From an uncultured Ruminococcus sp. (GTDB lineage: Bacteria; Bacillota; Clostridia; Oscillospirales; Acutalibacteraceae), in contig CATOLC010000062.1 in NCBI GenBank assembly GCA_951800855.1, positions 1 through 5,107 of the forward strand: 5,107 bases of DNA, written 5' to 3'. Both the position numbers and the translations under genes were made by a program. The notes under the pieces were generated by a model, which was not told the origin of the DNA, did not search any database, and saw only the letters and a program-made list of their open reading frames with translations. Positions 1 through 5,107 of the stretch are shown in pieces (position 1 is the stretch's first letter; the number at the start of each line of letters is the position of its first letter).

Positions 1-1160
1 TCGGTACAATAGGTCACGTTGACCACGGAAAGACAACTCTTACAGCAGCTATTACAAAGGTTTTGAATTTGAAGGGCGAGGCTGATTTTGTTGATTATGC
101 AAATATTGATAAAGCACCCGAAGAAAGAGAACGTGGTATAACTATTAATACTGCTCACGTAGAGTATGAAACTGAGAATCGCCACTATGCACACGTTGAC
201 TGCCCTGGCCACGCCGACTATGTTAAAAATATGATAACTGGTGCTGCGCAGATGGACGGAGCAATCTTAGTTGTTTCAGCTGCTGATGGTCCTATGCCCC
301 AGACTAGAGAACATATTTTGCTTGCTCGTCAGGTTGGCGTGCCAAATATCGTAGTATTCATGAATAAGGTTGACCAAGTTGATGATGAAGAGCTGTTGGA
401 TTTAGTCGAGATGGAAATCCGTGAACTTCTTACTGAGTATGAGTTCCCTGGTGACGATACACCGATTATCAGAGGTTCAGCTTTAAAGGTGCTTGAGTCT
501 TCAGCAAAGGATATTAATGCTCCAGAGTATCAATGCATAAATGAACTTATGAAATCTGTAGATGACTTTATCCCGACCCCAGAGAGAAAATCGGATCAAC
601 CTTTCCTTATGCCTGTTGAAGACGTATTTACAATCACTGGTCGTGGAACTGTTGCTACCGGTAGAGTAGAGAGAGGACAATTAAAAACTTCTGAAGAAGT
701 GGAAATTGTTGGTTTGACTGATGAACGTAAAAAAGTAGTTGTAACTGGAATAGAAATGTTCAGAAAAATTCTTGATTATGCAGAGGCCGGAGATAACATA
801 GGTGTGCTTTTGCGTGGTGTTCAGCGTGAAGATATCCAAAGGGGACAAGTTTTGGCAAAGCCGGGAACAATCAATCCCCATACTAAGTTCAAAGGGCAGG
901 TTTATGTATTGACAAAGGAAGAGGGAGGAAGACACACTCCATTCTTTAATAACTATAGACCTCAGTTCTATTTTAGAACAACTGACGTAACTGGAGTTAT
1001 AAAGCTTCCAGAGGGTACTGAAATGTGTATGCCTGGGGATAATGTAGTTATGGATGTTGAGCTTATTACTCCTATTGCTATTGAAGAGGGACTTCGCTTT
1101 GCTATCCGTGAAGGTGGACGTACTGTTGGTTCTGGTGTTGTCACCAAAATTAACGAATAA
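1..1160 (+). CDS. tuf: Translation elongation factor Tu (EF-Tu), 5' end cut by window
   Basis: EF-Tu is the cytoplasmic GTPase that delivers aminoacyl-tRNA to the ribosomal A site. The reading frame is open from base 3 and gives 385 residues to the TAA. By comparison with E. coli EF-Tu only about 15 N-terminal residues are missing; the TTG at position 63 is an internal leucine, not the start. Visible in order: the P-loop GHVDHGKT at the very beginning, the switch I segment [12 protein letters not shown], the G3 motif [12 protein letters not shown] with the catalytic histidine, G4 NKVD, and G5 SALK. Beta-barrel domains II and III follow, with [35 protein letters not shown] and the C-terminal [12 protein letters not shown]. 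After SALK there is a short insertion (around [12 protein letters not shown]), which I recall from Ruminococcaceae-type EF-Tu. No internal stop or frameshift is seen. It is probably the last gene of its transcript, because terminators follow at once. Confidence 0.98.
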   Translation, partial: GTIGHVDHGKTTLTAAITKVLNLKGEADFVDYANIDKAPEERERGITINTAHVEYETENRHYAHVDCPGHADYVKNMITGAAQMDGAILVVSAADGPMPQTREHILLARQVGVPNIVVFMNKVDQVDDEELLDLVEMEIRELLTEYEFPGDDTPIIRGSALKVLESSAKDINAPEYQCINELMKSVDDFIPTPERKSDQPFLMPVEDVFTITGRGTVATGRVERGQLKTSEEVEIVGLTDERKKVVVTGIEMFRKILDYAEAGDNIGVLLRGVQREDIQRGQVLAKPGTINPHTKFKGQVYVLTKEEGGRHTPFFNNYRPQFYFRTTDVTGVIKLPEGTEMCMPGDNVVMDVELITPIAIEEGLRFAIREGGRTVGSGVVTKINE

Positions 1161-1176
1161 TTCATCTAGAGTTTTT

Positions 1177-1204
1177 GCAGCTATTACAAAAATAGCTGCT
1201 TTTT
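1177..1204 (+). terminator. Rho-independent terminator after tuf
   Basis: A perfect 9-bp stem (GCAGCTATT at 1177-1185 pairing with AATAGCTGC at 1191-1199) closes a 5-base loop and is followed directly by TTTTT (1200-1204). It starts 16 bases after the tuf stop codon, the classic place and shape for an intrinsic terminator of the tuf transcript. Confidence 0.9.
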
Positions 1205-1212
1205 CTATATGC

Positions 1213-1244
1213 AAAAATCCTCATTCTTGGAAATGAGGATTTTT
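1213..1244. terminator. Symmetric hairpin, probable bidirectional terminator
   Basis: A perfect 13-bp inverted repeat (1213-1225 with 1232-1244) closes a 6-base loop, CTTGGA. The left arm starts with AAAAA and the right arm ends with TTTTT, so it has a U-tail when read from either strand. It lies between tuf (+) and the tRNA-Thr gene (-). It can therefore back up the tuf terminator and also end the tRNA transcript coming from the right. Termination in both directions is inferred from symmetry. Confidence 0.8.
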
Positions 1245-1301
1245 AAAAGCTTTTATACGGAATAAAATTCTACAAATAAATTTGCAGATTATTTCCAACA
1301 A

Positions 1302-1377
1302 TGGAGCTGGTGAGCGGATTCGAACCGCTGACCTGCTGATTACGAATCAGCTGCTCTACCTACTGAGCCACACCAGC
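1302..1377 (-). tRNA. tRNA-Thr, anticodon CGT
   Basis: Read on the minus strand this is a complete 76-base cloverleaf with encoded CCA. The acceptor stem is GCTGGTG/CACCAGC, the D-stem GCTC/GAGC with an 8-base loop, and the anticodon stem GCTGA/TCAGC with loop TTCGTAA. The variable loop is AGGTC and the T-arm AGCGG-TTCGAAT-CCGCT. The anticodon at loop positions 34-36 is CGT, which reads ACG, a threonine codon. The discriminator base is T and the CCA end is templated. It faces tuf, stands alone, has its own promoter about 17 bases upstream, and the symmetric hairpin at 1213-1244 is the likely terminator. All stems pair perfectly, so it should be functional. Confidence 0.97.
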
Positions 1378-1394
1378 TTGGTTGGATTATTTAT

Positions 1395-1424
1395 ATTATA
1401 TTCTTAAAAGCAATCTAAAGTCAA
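1395..1424 (-). promoter_or_regulatory. Sigma-A-type promoter of the tRNA-Thr gene
   Basis: On the minus strand there is TTGACT (1419-1424), an 18-base spacer and a perfect TATAAT (1395-1400). The -10 box ends 17 bases before the first tRNA base, which would leave a leader of roughly 10 bases to be removed by RNase P. The match is close to the housekeeping consensus, as expected for a stable RNA gene. Confidence 0.75.
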
Positions 1425-1461
1425 TAGAAATTTTCAAAAAACTTTTAAAATGCAAGTTTTA

Positions 1462-1490
1462 TTCATATAATATATACAGTAATGTATAAT
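1462..1490 (+). promoter_or_regulatory. Possible promoter of fba
   Basis: TTCATA (1462-1467), a 17-base spacer and TATAAT (1485-1490) lie 31 bases before the fba start codon. The -10 box is perfect but the -35 box matches only four of six positions. A second TATAAT at 1466-1471 has an even poorer -35. The whole stretch is very AT-rich, so chance matches are easy; a promoter somewhere here is expected because the tRNA upstream runs the other way. Confidence 0.4.
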
Positions 1491-1504
1491 TATATTTAAT
1501 AATT

Positions 1505-1511
1505 GGAGGAG
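1505..1511 (+). promoter_or_regulatory. Shine-Dalgarno site that fixes the fba start
   Basis: GGAGGAG lies 9 bases before the ATG at 1521. A longer reading of the frame from TTG at 1503 would put the start codon overlapping this site, so ATG 1521 is the real start. Confidence 0.9.
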
Positions 1512-1520
1512 AATTTAATT

Positions 1521-2465
1521 ATGGGGCTTATAAACACAAGAAAGATGTTTGAAAAAGCGTATAAAGAGGGATATGCTATAGGGGCATTTAATGTAAACAA
1601 TATGGAAATAATCCAAGGGATTACTGAGGCTTGCAAAGAAATGGAGTCACCTGTAATATTGCAGGTGTCATCTGGAGCAAGAAAATATGCAAGCCATACG
1701 TATTTGATAAAGCTAGTAGAAGCAGCAGTGAAAGAGACAAATCTGCCTATTGCTTTGCATTTAGATCACGGAGATAGCTTTGATTTATGTAAGGCATGTG
1801 TAGACGGTGGCTTTACTTCGGTAATGATAGATGGCTCTCACCTGGATTATGAGAAAAATATTGAACTTACAAGGGAAGTGGTGAATTACGCTCACAAATA
1901 TGATGTAACCGTAGAGGGCGAACTTGGACGATTAGCAGGCATAGAAGAGAATATAAGTGTGACAGAGGAACAGTCATTTTATACTTCTCCGACGCAAGTT
2001 CAGGATTTTGTATCACGAACAGGAGTTGATTCTCTTGCTGTAGCAATTGGAACCAGTCATGGAGCGTATAAATTTAAGCCGGGGCATAAACCAAAGATTA
2101 AATTTGACATTTTAGAACAAATACAAGAGAGACTACCTAATTTTCCGATAGTTTTACATGGAGCGTCCTCTATTCTGCCAAGCTTTGTAGAAGATATTAA
2201 TAGTTTTGGAGGAAATTTGTCGGATACTGCTGGAATCCCTGAAGAAATGCTCAGGAAAGCTTCAAAAATGGCAGTTTGCAAGATAAATATTGATTCAGAC
2301 CTGAGACTTGCAATGACCGCTGAGATAAGAAAGCAGTTAGCTCTTGACCCCAAAAATTTTGACCCCAGAAAATACTTGGCACCTGCTCGTGATTCAATCA
2401 AAAATTTAGTTAAGCATAAAATAAAAAATGTTATGGGTTCTAATAATAAAGTGGATTATCTATAA
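1521..2465 (+). CDS. fba: Class II fructose-1,6-bisphosphate aldolase
   Basis: This cytoplasmic zinc enzyme reversibly splits fructose-1,6-bisphosphate into dihydroxyacetone phosphate and glyceraldehyde-3-phosphate in glycolysis and gluconeogenesis. Started at ATG 1521 it is 314 residues, normal for the shorter class II clostridial form. It begins MGLINTRKMFEKAYKEGYAI and keeps the family motifs: GAFNVNN (21-27), HLDHGDS with catalytic Asp82 and zinc ligand His83, GSHLDYEKN (105-113), EGELG with Glu134, GTSHGAYKF with zinc ligand His180, VLHGASS with zinc ligand His213, and the phosphate-binding KINIDSDLR (254-262). The segment after HGASS (about 218-242, GGNLSDTAGIPEE) is the insertion I recall from clostridial homologues. 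Related ketose-bisphosphate aldolases (tagatose type) share the fold, but length and motifs favour FBP aldolase. It looks monocistronic; no strong hairpin terminator is seen after it. Confidence 0.93.
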   Translation: MGLINTRKMFEKAYKEGYAIGAFNVNNMEIIQGITEACKEMESPVILQVSSGARKYASHTYLIKLVEAAVKETNLPIALHLDHGDSFDLCKACVDGGFTSVMIDGSHLDYEKNIELTREVVNYAHKYDVTVEGELGRLAGIEENISVTEEQSFYTSPTQVQDFVSRTGVDSLAVAIGTSHGAYKFKPGHKPKIKFDILEQIQERLPNFPIVLHGASSILPSFVEDINSFGGNLSDTAGIPEEMLRKASKMAVCKINIDSDLRLAMTAEIRKQLALDPKNFDPRKYLAPARDSIKNLVKHKIKNVMGSNNKVDYL

Positions 2466-2525
2466 TCTTATTTTACCTTAAATACCCACTAAAAGGCTTA
2501 GTTTTACAAATTAAAAATTTAAAAG

Positions 2526-2539
2526 CTTATAATTATAAG
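2526..2539. repeat. 14-base perfect palindrome in the fba-XRE spacer
   Basis: CTTATAATTATAAG is its own reverse complement. It lies 61 bases after the fba stop, in very AT-rich sequence. It could be a regulator site or only low-complexity DNA; it has no loop and no T-tail, so it is not a convincing terminator. Apart from this palindrome, a weak 5-bp hairpin (2488-2502) followed by TTTT, and the promoter at 2608-2637, I see nothing between 2466 and 2703. Confidence 0.4.
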
Positions 2540-2607
2540 TACCAATTTTGCTTATTTTTGCCATCCAATAAAAAGGAATAAAAAAAGATAAAAAATATTT
2601 TAAGTTT

Positions 2608-2637
2608 TTGTGATGAGGATTTTTAGATTAATATAAT
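2608..2637 (+). promoter_or_regulatory. Predicted promoter of the XRE regulator gene
   Basis: TTGTGA (2608-2613), an 18-base spacer and a perfect TATAAT (2632-2637) form the best promoter between fba and the XRE gene. Transcription would begin near 2644 and give an untranslated leader of about 100 bases, long enough to contain the hairpin at 2704-2761. The -35 box matches four of six consensus bases. Confidence 0.5.
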
Positions 2638-2703
2638 TATAAACATGAAAGGTGCAAAAAGTGTGACTAGAATTTACATTTTTGGATAAAAAACTCAAAT
2701 AAT

Positions 2704-2761
2704 AATATCATCTATTAATAGCTTTTTATATAGGGAGGGGAAAAGCATTTTAGATGATATT
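2704..2761 (+). promoter_or_regulatory. Long inverted repeat enclosing the XRE ribosome binding site
   Basis: AATATCATCTA (2704-2714) and TAGATGATATT (2751-2761) are perfect 11-base inverted repeats. Inside them GCTTTT (2721-2726) pairs with AAAAGC (2741-2746), leaving a 14-base loop (2727-2740) that holds the GGGAGGGG ribosome binding site. In RNA this would be a two-storey hairpin with the Shine-Dalgarno exposed in the apical loop and the putative ATT start in the internal loop. As DNA, the 11-base arms could be an operator bound by a dimeric repressor, perhaps the XRE protein itself. Which of these applies cannot be told from sequence. Confidence 0.55.
2734..2738 (+). promoter_or_regulatory. 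Shine-Dalgarno GGAGG pointing to an ATT start
   Basis: GGAGG within GGGAGGGG stands 8 bases before ATT 2747, ideal spacing. The nearby ATG at 2754 is 15 bases away and in another frame. This site therefore supports initiation at ATT for the XRE gene. Confidence 0.6.
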
Positions 2762-3247
2762 TGTCGAAAACTTAAAAAATTTAGAGATAGAGCTGGCTAT
2801 ACACAGCGCCAAGTTGCAGATTTACTTAATATAGATCGTTCCACCTATTCCTATTATGAAAGGGGAAGGACAATTCCGGATTTAAAAACTTTATTTAAGC
2901 TTGCTGACATATTTAAAGAACCAATTATTAACTTATTGGAATCTGAAGGAGAAAAAGTACGCCTTAGTGATTCCCAAAATTATGAACATTATTATAACAG
3001 TTTGCAGGGAGATGCCAAAGAACTTCCAGAAAATGATGAAGTTGTAGAAATCCCCCCAATAAAGGAAAAGACAAAAAGGAGTATAATAGTAGAACTAGAA
3101 GAAGAGAAATATCCTAAGTTTTCTGCGGATTTAACAGATTCAGAAAAAGAGATAGTTATAAGCTTTAGGATGATGTCTCATGCCTCTCAAACTAAACTTA
3201 AAAAAAATATTAAAAAGATACTTAAGGATGAAGGTATATTAAAATAA
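2747..3247 (+). CDS. XRE-family helix-turn-helix transcriptional regulator, probable ATT start
   Basis: This is a predicted cytoplasmic DNA-binding regulator of 166 residues if started at ATT 2747. The frame is open from 2690, after TAA at 2687, and contains no ATG, GTG or TTG before TTG 2936. Starting at 2936 would delete the whole DNA-binding domain, so that start is wrong. Residues about 7-63 form a typical Cro/CI-type helix-turn-helix: LKKFRDRAGYTQRQVADLLN, then IDRSTYSYYERGRTIPDLKTL and LADIFKEPIINLL. A charged linker (about 65-115) follows, then a C-terminal segment LTDSEKEIVISFRMMSHASQ of a kind I recall from clostridial XRE proteins that end in a short helical tail. There is no membrane segment or sensor domain. 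It converges on spo0A with one base between stop codons. An exact Spo0A-box sequence overlaps codons 6-8. The target genes are unknown; a SinR-like role is only a guess from position. Confidence 0.85.
   Translation: MLDDICRKLKKFRDRAGYTQRQVADLLNIDRSTYSYYERGRTIPDLKTLFKLADIFKEPIINLLESEGEKVRLSDSQNYEHYYNSLQGDAKELPENDEVVEIPPIKEKTKRSIIVELEEEKYPKFSADLTDSEKEIVISFRMMSHASQTKLKKNIKKILKDEGILK
2762..2768 (+). promoter_or_regulatory. Exact match to the Spo0A box (TGTCGAA)
   Basis: TGTCGAA, in context TTTGTCGAAAA, equals the 0A-box core bound by phosphorylated Spo0A. It lies inside the 5' coding end of the XRE gene, about 118 bases after its predicted transcription start and directly after the inverted repeat. 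A site there could act as a roadblock to transcription. A seven-base match can also occur by chance, so this is a candidate only. Confidence 0.35.
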
Positions 3248-3248
3248 A

Positions 3249-4055
3249 TTATCCAGCGGATTTTATATTAAGTCTAAGTTTATCGCTTATCATGGCGATG
3301 AATTCAGAATTTGTGGGTTTTCCTCTGGAGGTATGAATTGTGTACCCAAAATAAGAATTTAATATATCGATATCTCCTCTGTCCCAAGCAACTTCTATAG
3401 CATGTCTTATTGCTCGTTCTACACTGGAAGCAGTTGTGGAGAACTTTTTTGCAACTGAAGGGTAGAGCTGTTTTGTTATTGCGTTAATGATATCAGGGTT
3501 TTCAATGGACAAGAGTATTGCGGCTCGGAGGTAATGGTAGCCCTTTATGTGAGCAGGAACACCTATTTGATGGAGAATTTCAGTAACTTCGATTTCTGTG
3601 CTTTTTTCAGATGAGTCTTTGACTATTGAAGACGTATTCAGAGGACAAATTACGTTTTTGGCTTTATTAAGGGAAGATTTTTTTAACATTATATCGGTTA
3701 TTATTTGAGCAAGTTCAGGAGGAGTAAATGGTTTTATGAGGAAATAATCTGCACCAGAAGAGAAAGCTTCTAATTCTATGGTTTGATTTTTCACTCCAGA
3801 CATAACTATAAACATTGGGACTTGGGCAAGAGTTTCTTTTTTAATAGTCTGTATTACTCCTGTTGAATCCATTGTTGTCAAAAACATATCTAAAACTACG
3901 ATATCAGGAGCAGTATCTTTTATCAATTGCACAGTTTTTAGACCATCTTTCGGTGCAAAAGATACTTTTATAGAATACTCTTTTAGTGCTTCAGCTAAAT
4001 TCCTGTCAAATTCTTCGCAATCTGTAGTTATAAGTAGGTTTACGAGATTTTTCAT
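3249..4055 (-). CDS. spo0A: Sporulation master response regulator Spo0A
   Basis: Spo0A is the cytoplasmic response regulator that, once phosphorylated, binds 0A boxes and commits the cell to sporulation. The 268-residue length matches B. subtilis Spo0A. The N-terminal receiver (about 1-124) has phospho-acceptor Asp56 (VVLD), the switch residue Ser86 (VMSG, Thr in Bacillus) and Lys108 (IKPF). A variable linker (about 125-153) leads to the effector domain (about 154-265), which is almost textbook: GVPAHIKGYHYLRAAI, LYPSVAKKFSTTASSVERAI with the recognition helix, RHAIEVAWDRGDID and KPTNSEFIAMISDKLRL. The start is ATG 4055, with GGAGGAA (4061-4067) 7 bases away measured from GGAGG. Oddities in the receiver: the first of the two usual acidic Mg2+-site residues is Thr11 (ITTDCEE) with only Asp12 kept, and the usual MPxxDG is LTTMDSTG. 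It follows spoIVB on the same strand, as in Bacillus and Clostridia, and has its own predicted promoters. Confidence 0.97.
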   Translation of the reverse strand: MKNLVNLLITTDCEEFDRNLAEALKEYSIKVSFAPKDGLKTVQLIKDTAPDIVVLDMFLTTMDSTGVIQTIKKETLAQVPMFIVMSGVKNQTIELEAFSSGADYFLIKPFTPPELAQIITDIMLKKSSLNKAKNVICPLNTSSIVKDSSEKSTEIEVTEILHQIGVPAHIKGYHYLRAAILLSIENPDIINAITKQLYPSVAKKFSTTASSVERAIRHAIEVAWDRGDIDILNSYFGYTIHTSRGKPTNSEFIAMISDKLRLNIKSAG

Positions 4056-4088
4056 TTAAATTCCTCCAAAATATAGTTTTCAAGATTT

Positions 4089-4117
4089 AAAATACCATAT
4101 ATTTACATTTATGGCAA
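4089..4117 (-). promoter_or_regulatory. Proximal promoter of spo0A (extended -10)
   Basis: On the minus strand TTGCCA (4112-4117) is followed after 17 bases by TATTTT (4089-4094), with TGG directly before the -10, making a TGn-extended box. Transcription would start near 4082 and give a leader of about 27 bases that contains the spo0A ribosome binding site. It resembles a vegetative sigma-A promoter; I see no clear sigma-H pattern in this gap. Confidence 0.5.
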
Positions 4118-4141
4118 TACTTTTCCAATTATCAAACAAAA

Positions 4142-4171
4142 ATTATATATAATATTGACATCTATTCTCAA
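4142..4171 (-). promoter_or_regulatory. Distal promoter of spo0A overlapping the spoIVB stop codon
   Basis: On the minus strand TTGAGA (4166-4171), an 18-base spacer and TATAAT (4142-4147) match the sigma-A consensus at 11 of 12 positions. The -35 box overlaps the TGA of spoIVB (4168-4170). This would allow vegetative spo0A expression independent of spoIVB transcription. Confidence 0.45.
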
Positions 4172-5107
4172 TTAAGAGTTATATTTTGTGCATTAGTCCG
4201 AAATATTTCCCGAGATGTTGTAAGCATGGTTTCTGCAAATATTGCATATCCTCGTCTAGGTTCATTTATAAATACATGAGTTACCGCACCGATTAGCATG
4301 CCATTTTGTACTAATGGACTTCCGCTCATCCCTTGGACAATCCCTCCGGATTTTTCTAGAAGTTCCTTATCTGTAATTGATATTGTTATATTTTTAGTAG
4401 GGTTATTTTCATTATAACATATATTTTCTATATTTATATCATAGTATTGAGGAGTTTTTCCAGATACCGTTGTAAATATTTTTGCAGGTCCAGTTTTCAC
4501 TTGATGTTTCATAGCTATTTTTATAGGAGGAACTGGAGTGGAAAAATTTTTGAGTTTTCCATATATTCCGGTTTTTAAATTAGCACTTAATTCACCTATC
4601 GGTTTTGTTCCCACAAAACTTCCCTTTAATTCTCCGGGTTTTCCCTCCAATCCGCGAGTTATTCCATTAATTGATGCATCCATTATATAACCACGTTCTA
4701 AAGGAAGGATATCCCCGGTGTCTACATCGCAAATTCCGTGTCCAAGCCCTGAAAAAATCTCACTTTTAGGGTCATAAAATGTTACTGTACCAATTCCTCC
4801 TGAGCTATCACGTACCCATATGCCTATTTTATATTTTTTATCCTCTATTGATTTAACAGGAGTTACATTAAACTCTAAAGGAGAATTATTCCTTAAAATA
4901 GAGATTTTAAGAGGGTTGCCCTCAGTTTTTTCTATAACTTCAGCAAGTTCTTCGTTTGTTGCAATTCTATTTCCGTTTAAATGAGTTATTATATCAGATT
5001 TTTTGATTCCGGCCTCTTGTGCCGGACTCGAAACACCTAGTTGTGTCCTGACTTCTGAAACATTTATTATTATAGGTCCGTTTGTGAATAGCTTTACCCC
5101 AAAAGGA
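4168..5107 (-). CDS. spoIVB: SpoIVB serine peptidase (family S55), N-terminus beyond window
   Basis: SpoIVB is made in the forespore and secreted into the space between the two spore membranes, where it cleaves SpoIVFA so that SpoIVFB can activate pro-sigma-K. The minus-strand frame is open from 5106 to TGA at 4168, giving 312 residues; the ATG at 4683 is internal. The B. subtilis protein is about 425 residues, so roughly the first 110, including the membrane/signal region, are missing. Window residues 1-83 form the PDZ domain (PFGVKLFTNG, SPAQEAGIKKSDIITHLNGN). The peptidase follows: YKIGIWVRDSSGGIGTVTFY, LGHGICDVDTG with catalytic His123, Asp246 (ITDKEL) and Ser261 in GMSGSPL. The Asp-Ser distance of 15 residues equals that of D363/S378 in B. 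subtilis. LIGAVTHVFINEPRRGYAIF follows. All catalytic residues are present. It directly precedes spo0A, the order known in endospore formers. Confidence 0.96.
   Translation of the reverse strand, partial: PFGVKLFTNGPIIINVSEVRTQLGVSSPAQEAGIKKSDIITHLNGNRIATNEELAEVIEKTEGNPLKISILRNNSPLEFNVTPVKSIEDKKYKIGIWVRDSSGGIGTVTFYDPKSEIFSGLGHGICDVDTGDILPLERGYIMDASINGITRGLEGKPGELKGSFVGTKPIGELSANLKTGIYGKLKNFSTPVPPIKIAMKHQVKTGPAKIFTTVSGKTPQYYDINIENICYNENNPTKNITISITDKELLEKSGGIVQGMSGSPLVQNGMLIGAVTHVFINEPRRGYAIFAETMLTTSREIFRTNAQNITLN

Noticed and set aside
681..1236. Open frames on both strands inside and just after tuf (681-1214 -, 968-1165 -, 1054-1236 +).
   Set aside because: They are shadows of the highly conserved tuf coding frame and the terminators, with no recognisable protein features.
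2057..2401. Minus-strand open frame inside fba.
   Set aside because: It is antisense to a clear aldolase gene and resembles no protein family I know.
2645..2689. A 14-codon open frame (ATG to TAA) in the XRE leader, in the same frame as the regulator.
   Set aside because: No ribosome binding site precedes it, and the ATG would lie at the very start of the predicted transcript. A leader peptide or readthrough cannot be supported, although its stop codon is what closes the XRE frame upstream.
2754..2835. ATG at 2754 as the XRE start, needing a frameshift.
   Set aside because: It is out of frame with the regulator, 15 bases from the Shine-Dalgarno, and reaches a stop after about 26 codons. An ATT start explains the data without a frameshift.
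2936..3247. The shorter 103-residue reading starting at TTG 2936.
   Set aside because: It would remove the whole helix-turn-helix domain, which is clearly encoded in the same uninterrupted frame upstream.
4154..4160. TGTCAAT on the minus strand upstream of spo0A as a Spo0A autoregulatory box.
   Set aside because: It differs from TGTCGAA at two of seven positions, too weak to call.
4155..4184. Perfect TTGACA on the plus strand at 4155-4160, a possible antisense promoter into spoIVB.
   Set aside because: The -10 region at the right distance (TTATAT or similar) is poor, so it is probably a chance match in AT-rich DNA.

Overview
The window is AT-rich chromosomal DNA from a low-GC, spore-forming member of the Clostridia. 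The spoIVB-spo0A pair marks an endospore former. Several details suggest the Oscillospiraceae/Ruminococcaceae side of the class: the EF-Tu insertion [12 protein letters not shown], the clostridial-type class II aldolase and the form of the Spo0A receiver. That placement rests on remembered family sequences, not on a search. No phage, transposon or CRISPR features were seen.

Layout. Positions 1-1160 (+) hold tuf (EF-Tu), cut at its 5' end, followed by two closely spaced terminator hairpins (1177-1204 and 1213-1244). A tRNA-Thr(CGT) gene (1302-1377, -) points back toward tuf, has its own good promoter (1395-1424), and probably shares the second, symmetric hairpin as terminator. Positions 1521-2465 (+) encode class II fructose-bisphosphate aldolase. 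Its start is set by a strong Shine-Dalgarno sequence that the longer TTG-started reading would overlap. A roughly 280-base AT-rich spacer follows, with a 14-base palindrome and a promoter. Then comes an XRE-type helix-turn-helix regulator (about 2747-3247, +) whose DNA-binding half has no ATG, GTG or TTG start. The best supported start is an ATT behind a near-ideal GGAGG, inside a long inverted repeat. It converges on spo0A (3249-4055, -), with one base between the stop codons. Upstream of spo0A on the same strand is spoIVB (4168-5107, -), which runs off the window and lacks its N-terminus.

How the genes relate. The left half is housekeeping: translation elongation, a tRNA and glycolysis. The right half is sporulation control. 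Spo0A is the master response regulator that commits the cell to sporulation. SpoIVB is the forespore-secreted S55 serine protease of the later sigma-K checkpoint, and the spoIVB-spo0A order is the one known from Bacillus and Clostridia. The XRE gene sits tail-to-tail with spo0A, carries an exact Spo0A-box sequence (TGTCGAA) just inside its 5' coding end, and has an unusual initiation region. Together these make a sporulation-linked regulatory role worth testing, although nothing in the sequence proves one. The Spo0A receiver also has a partly altered acidic pocket.
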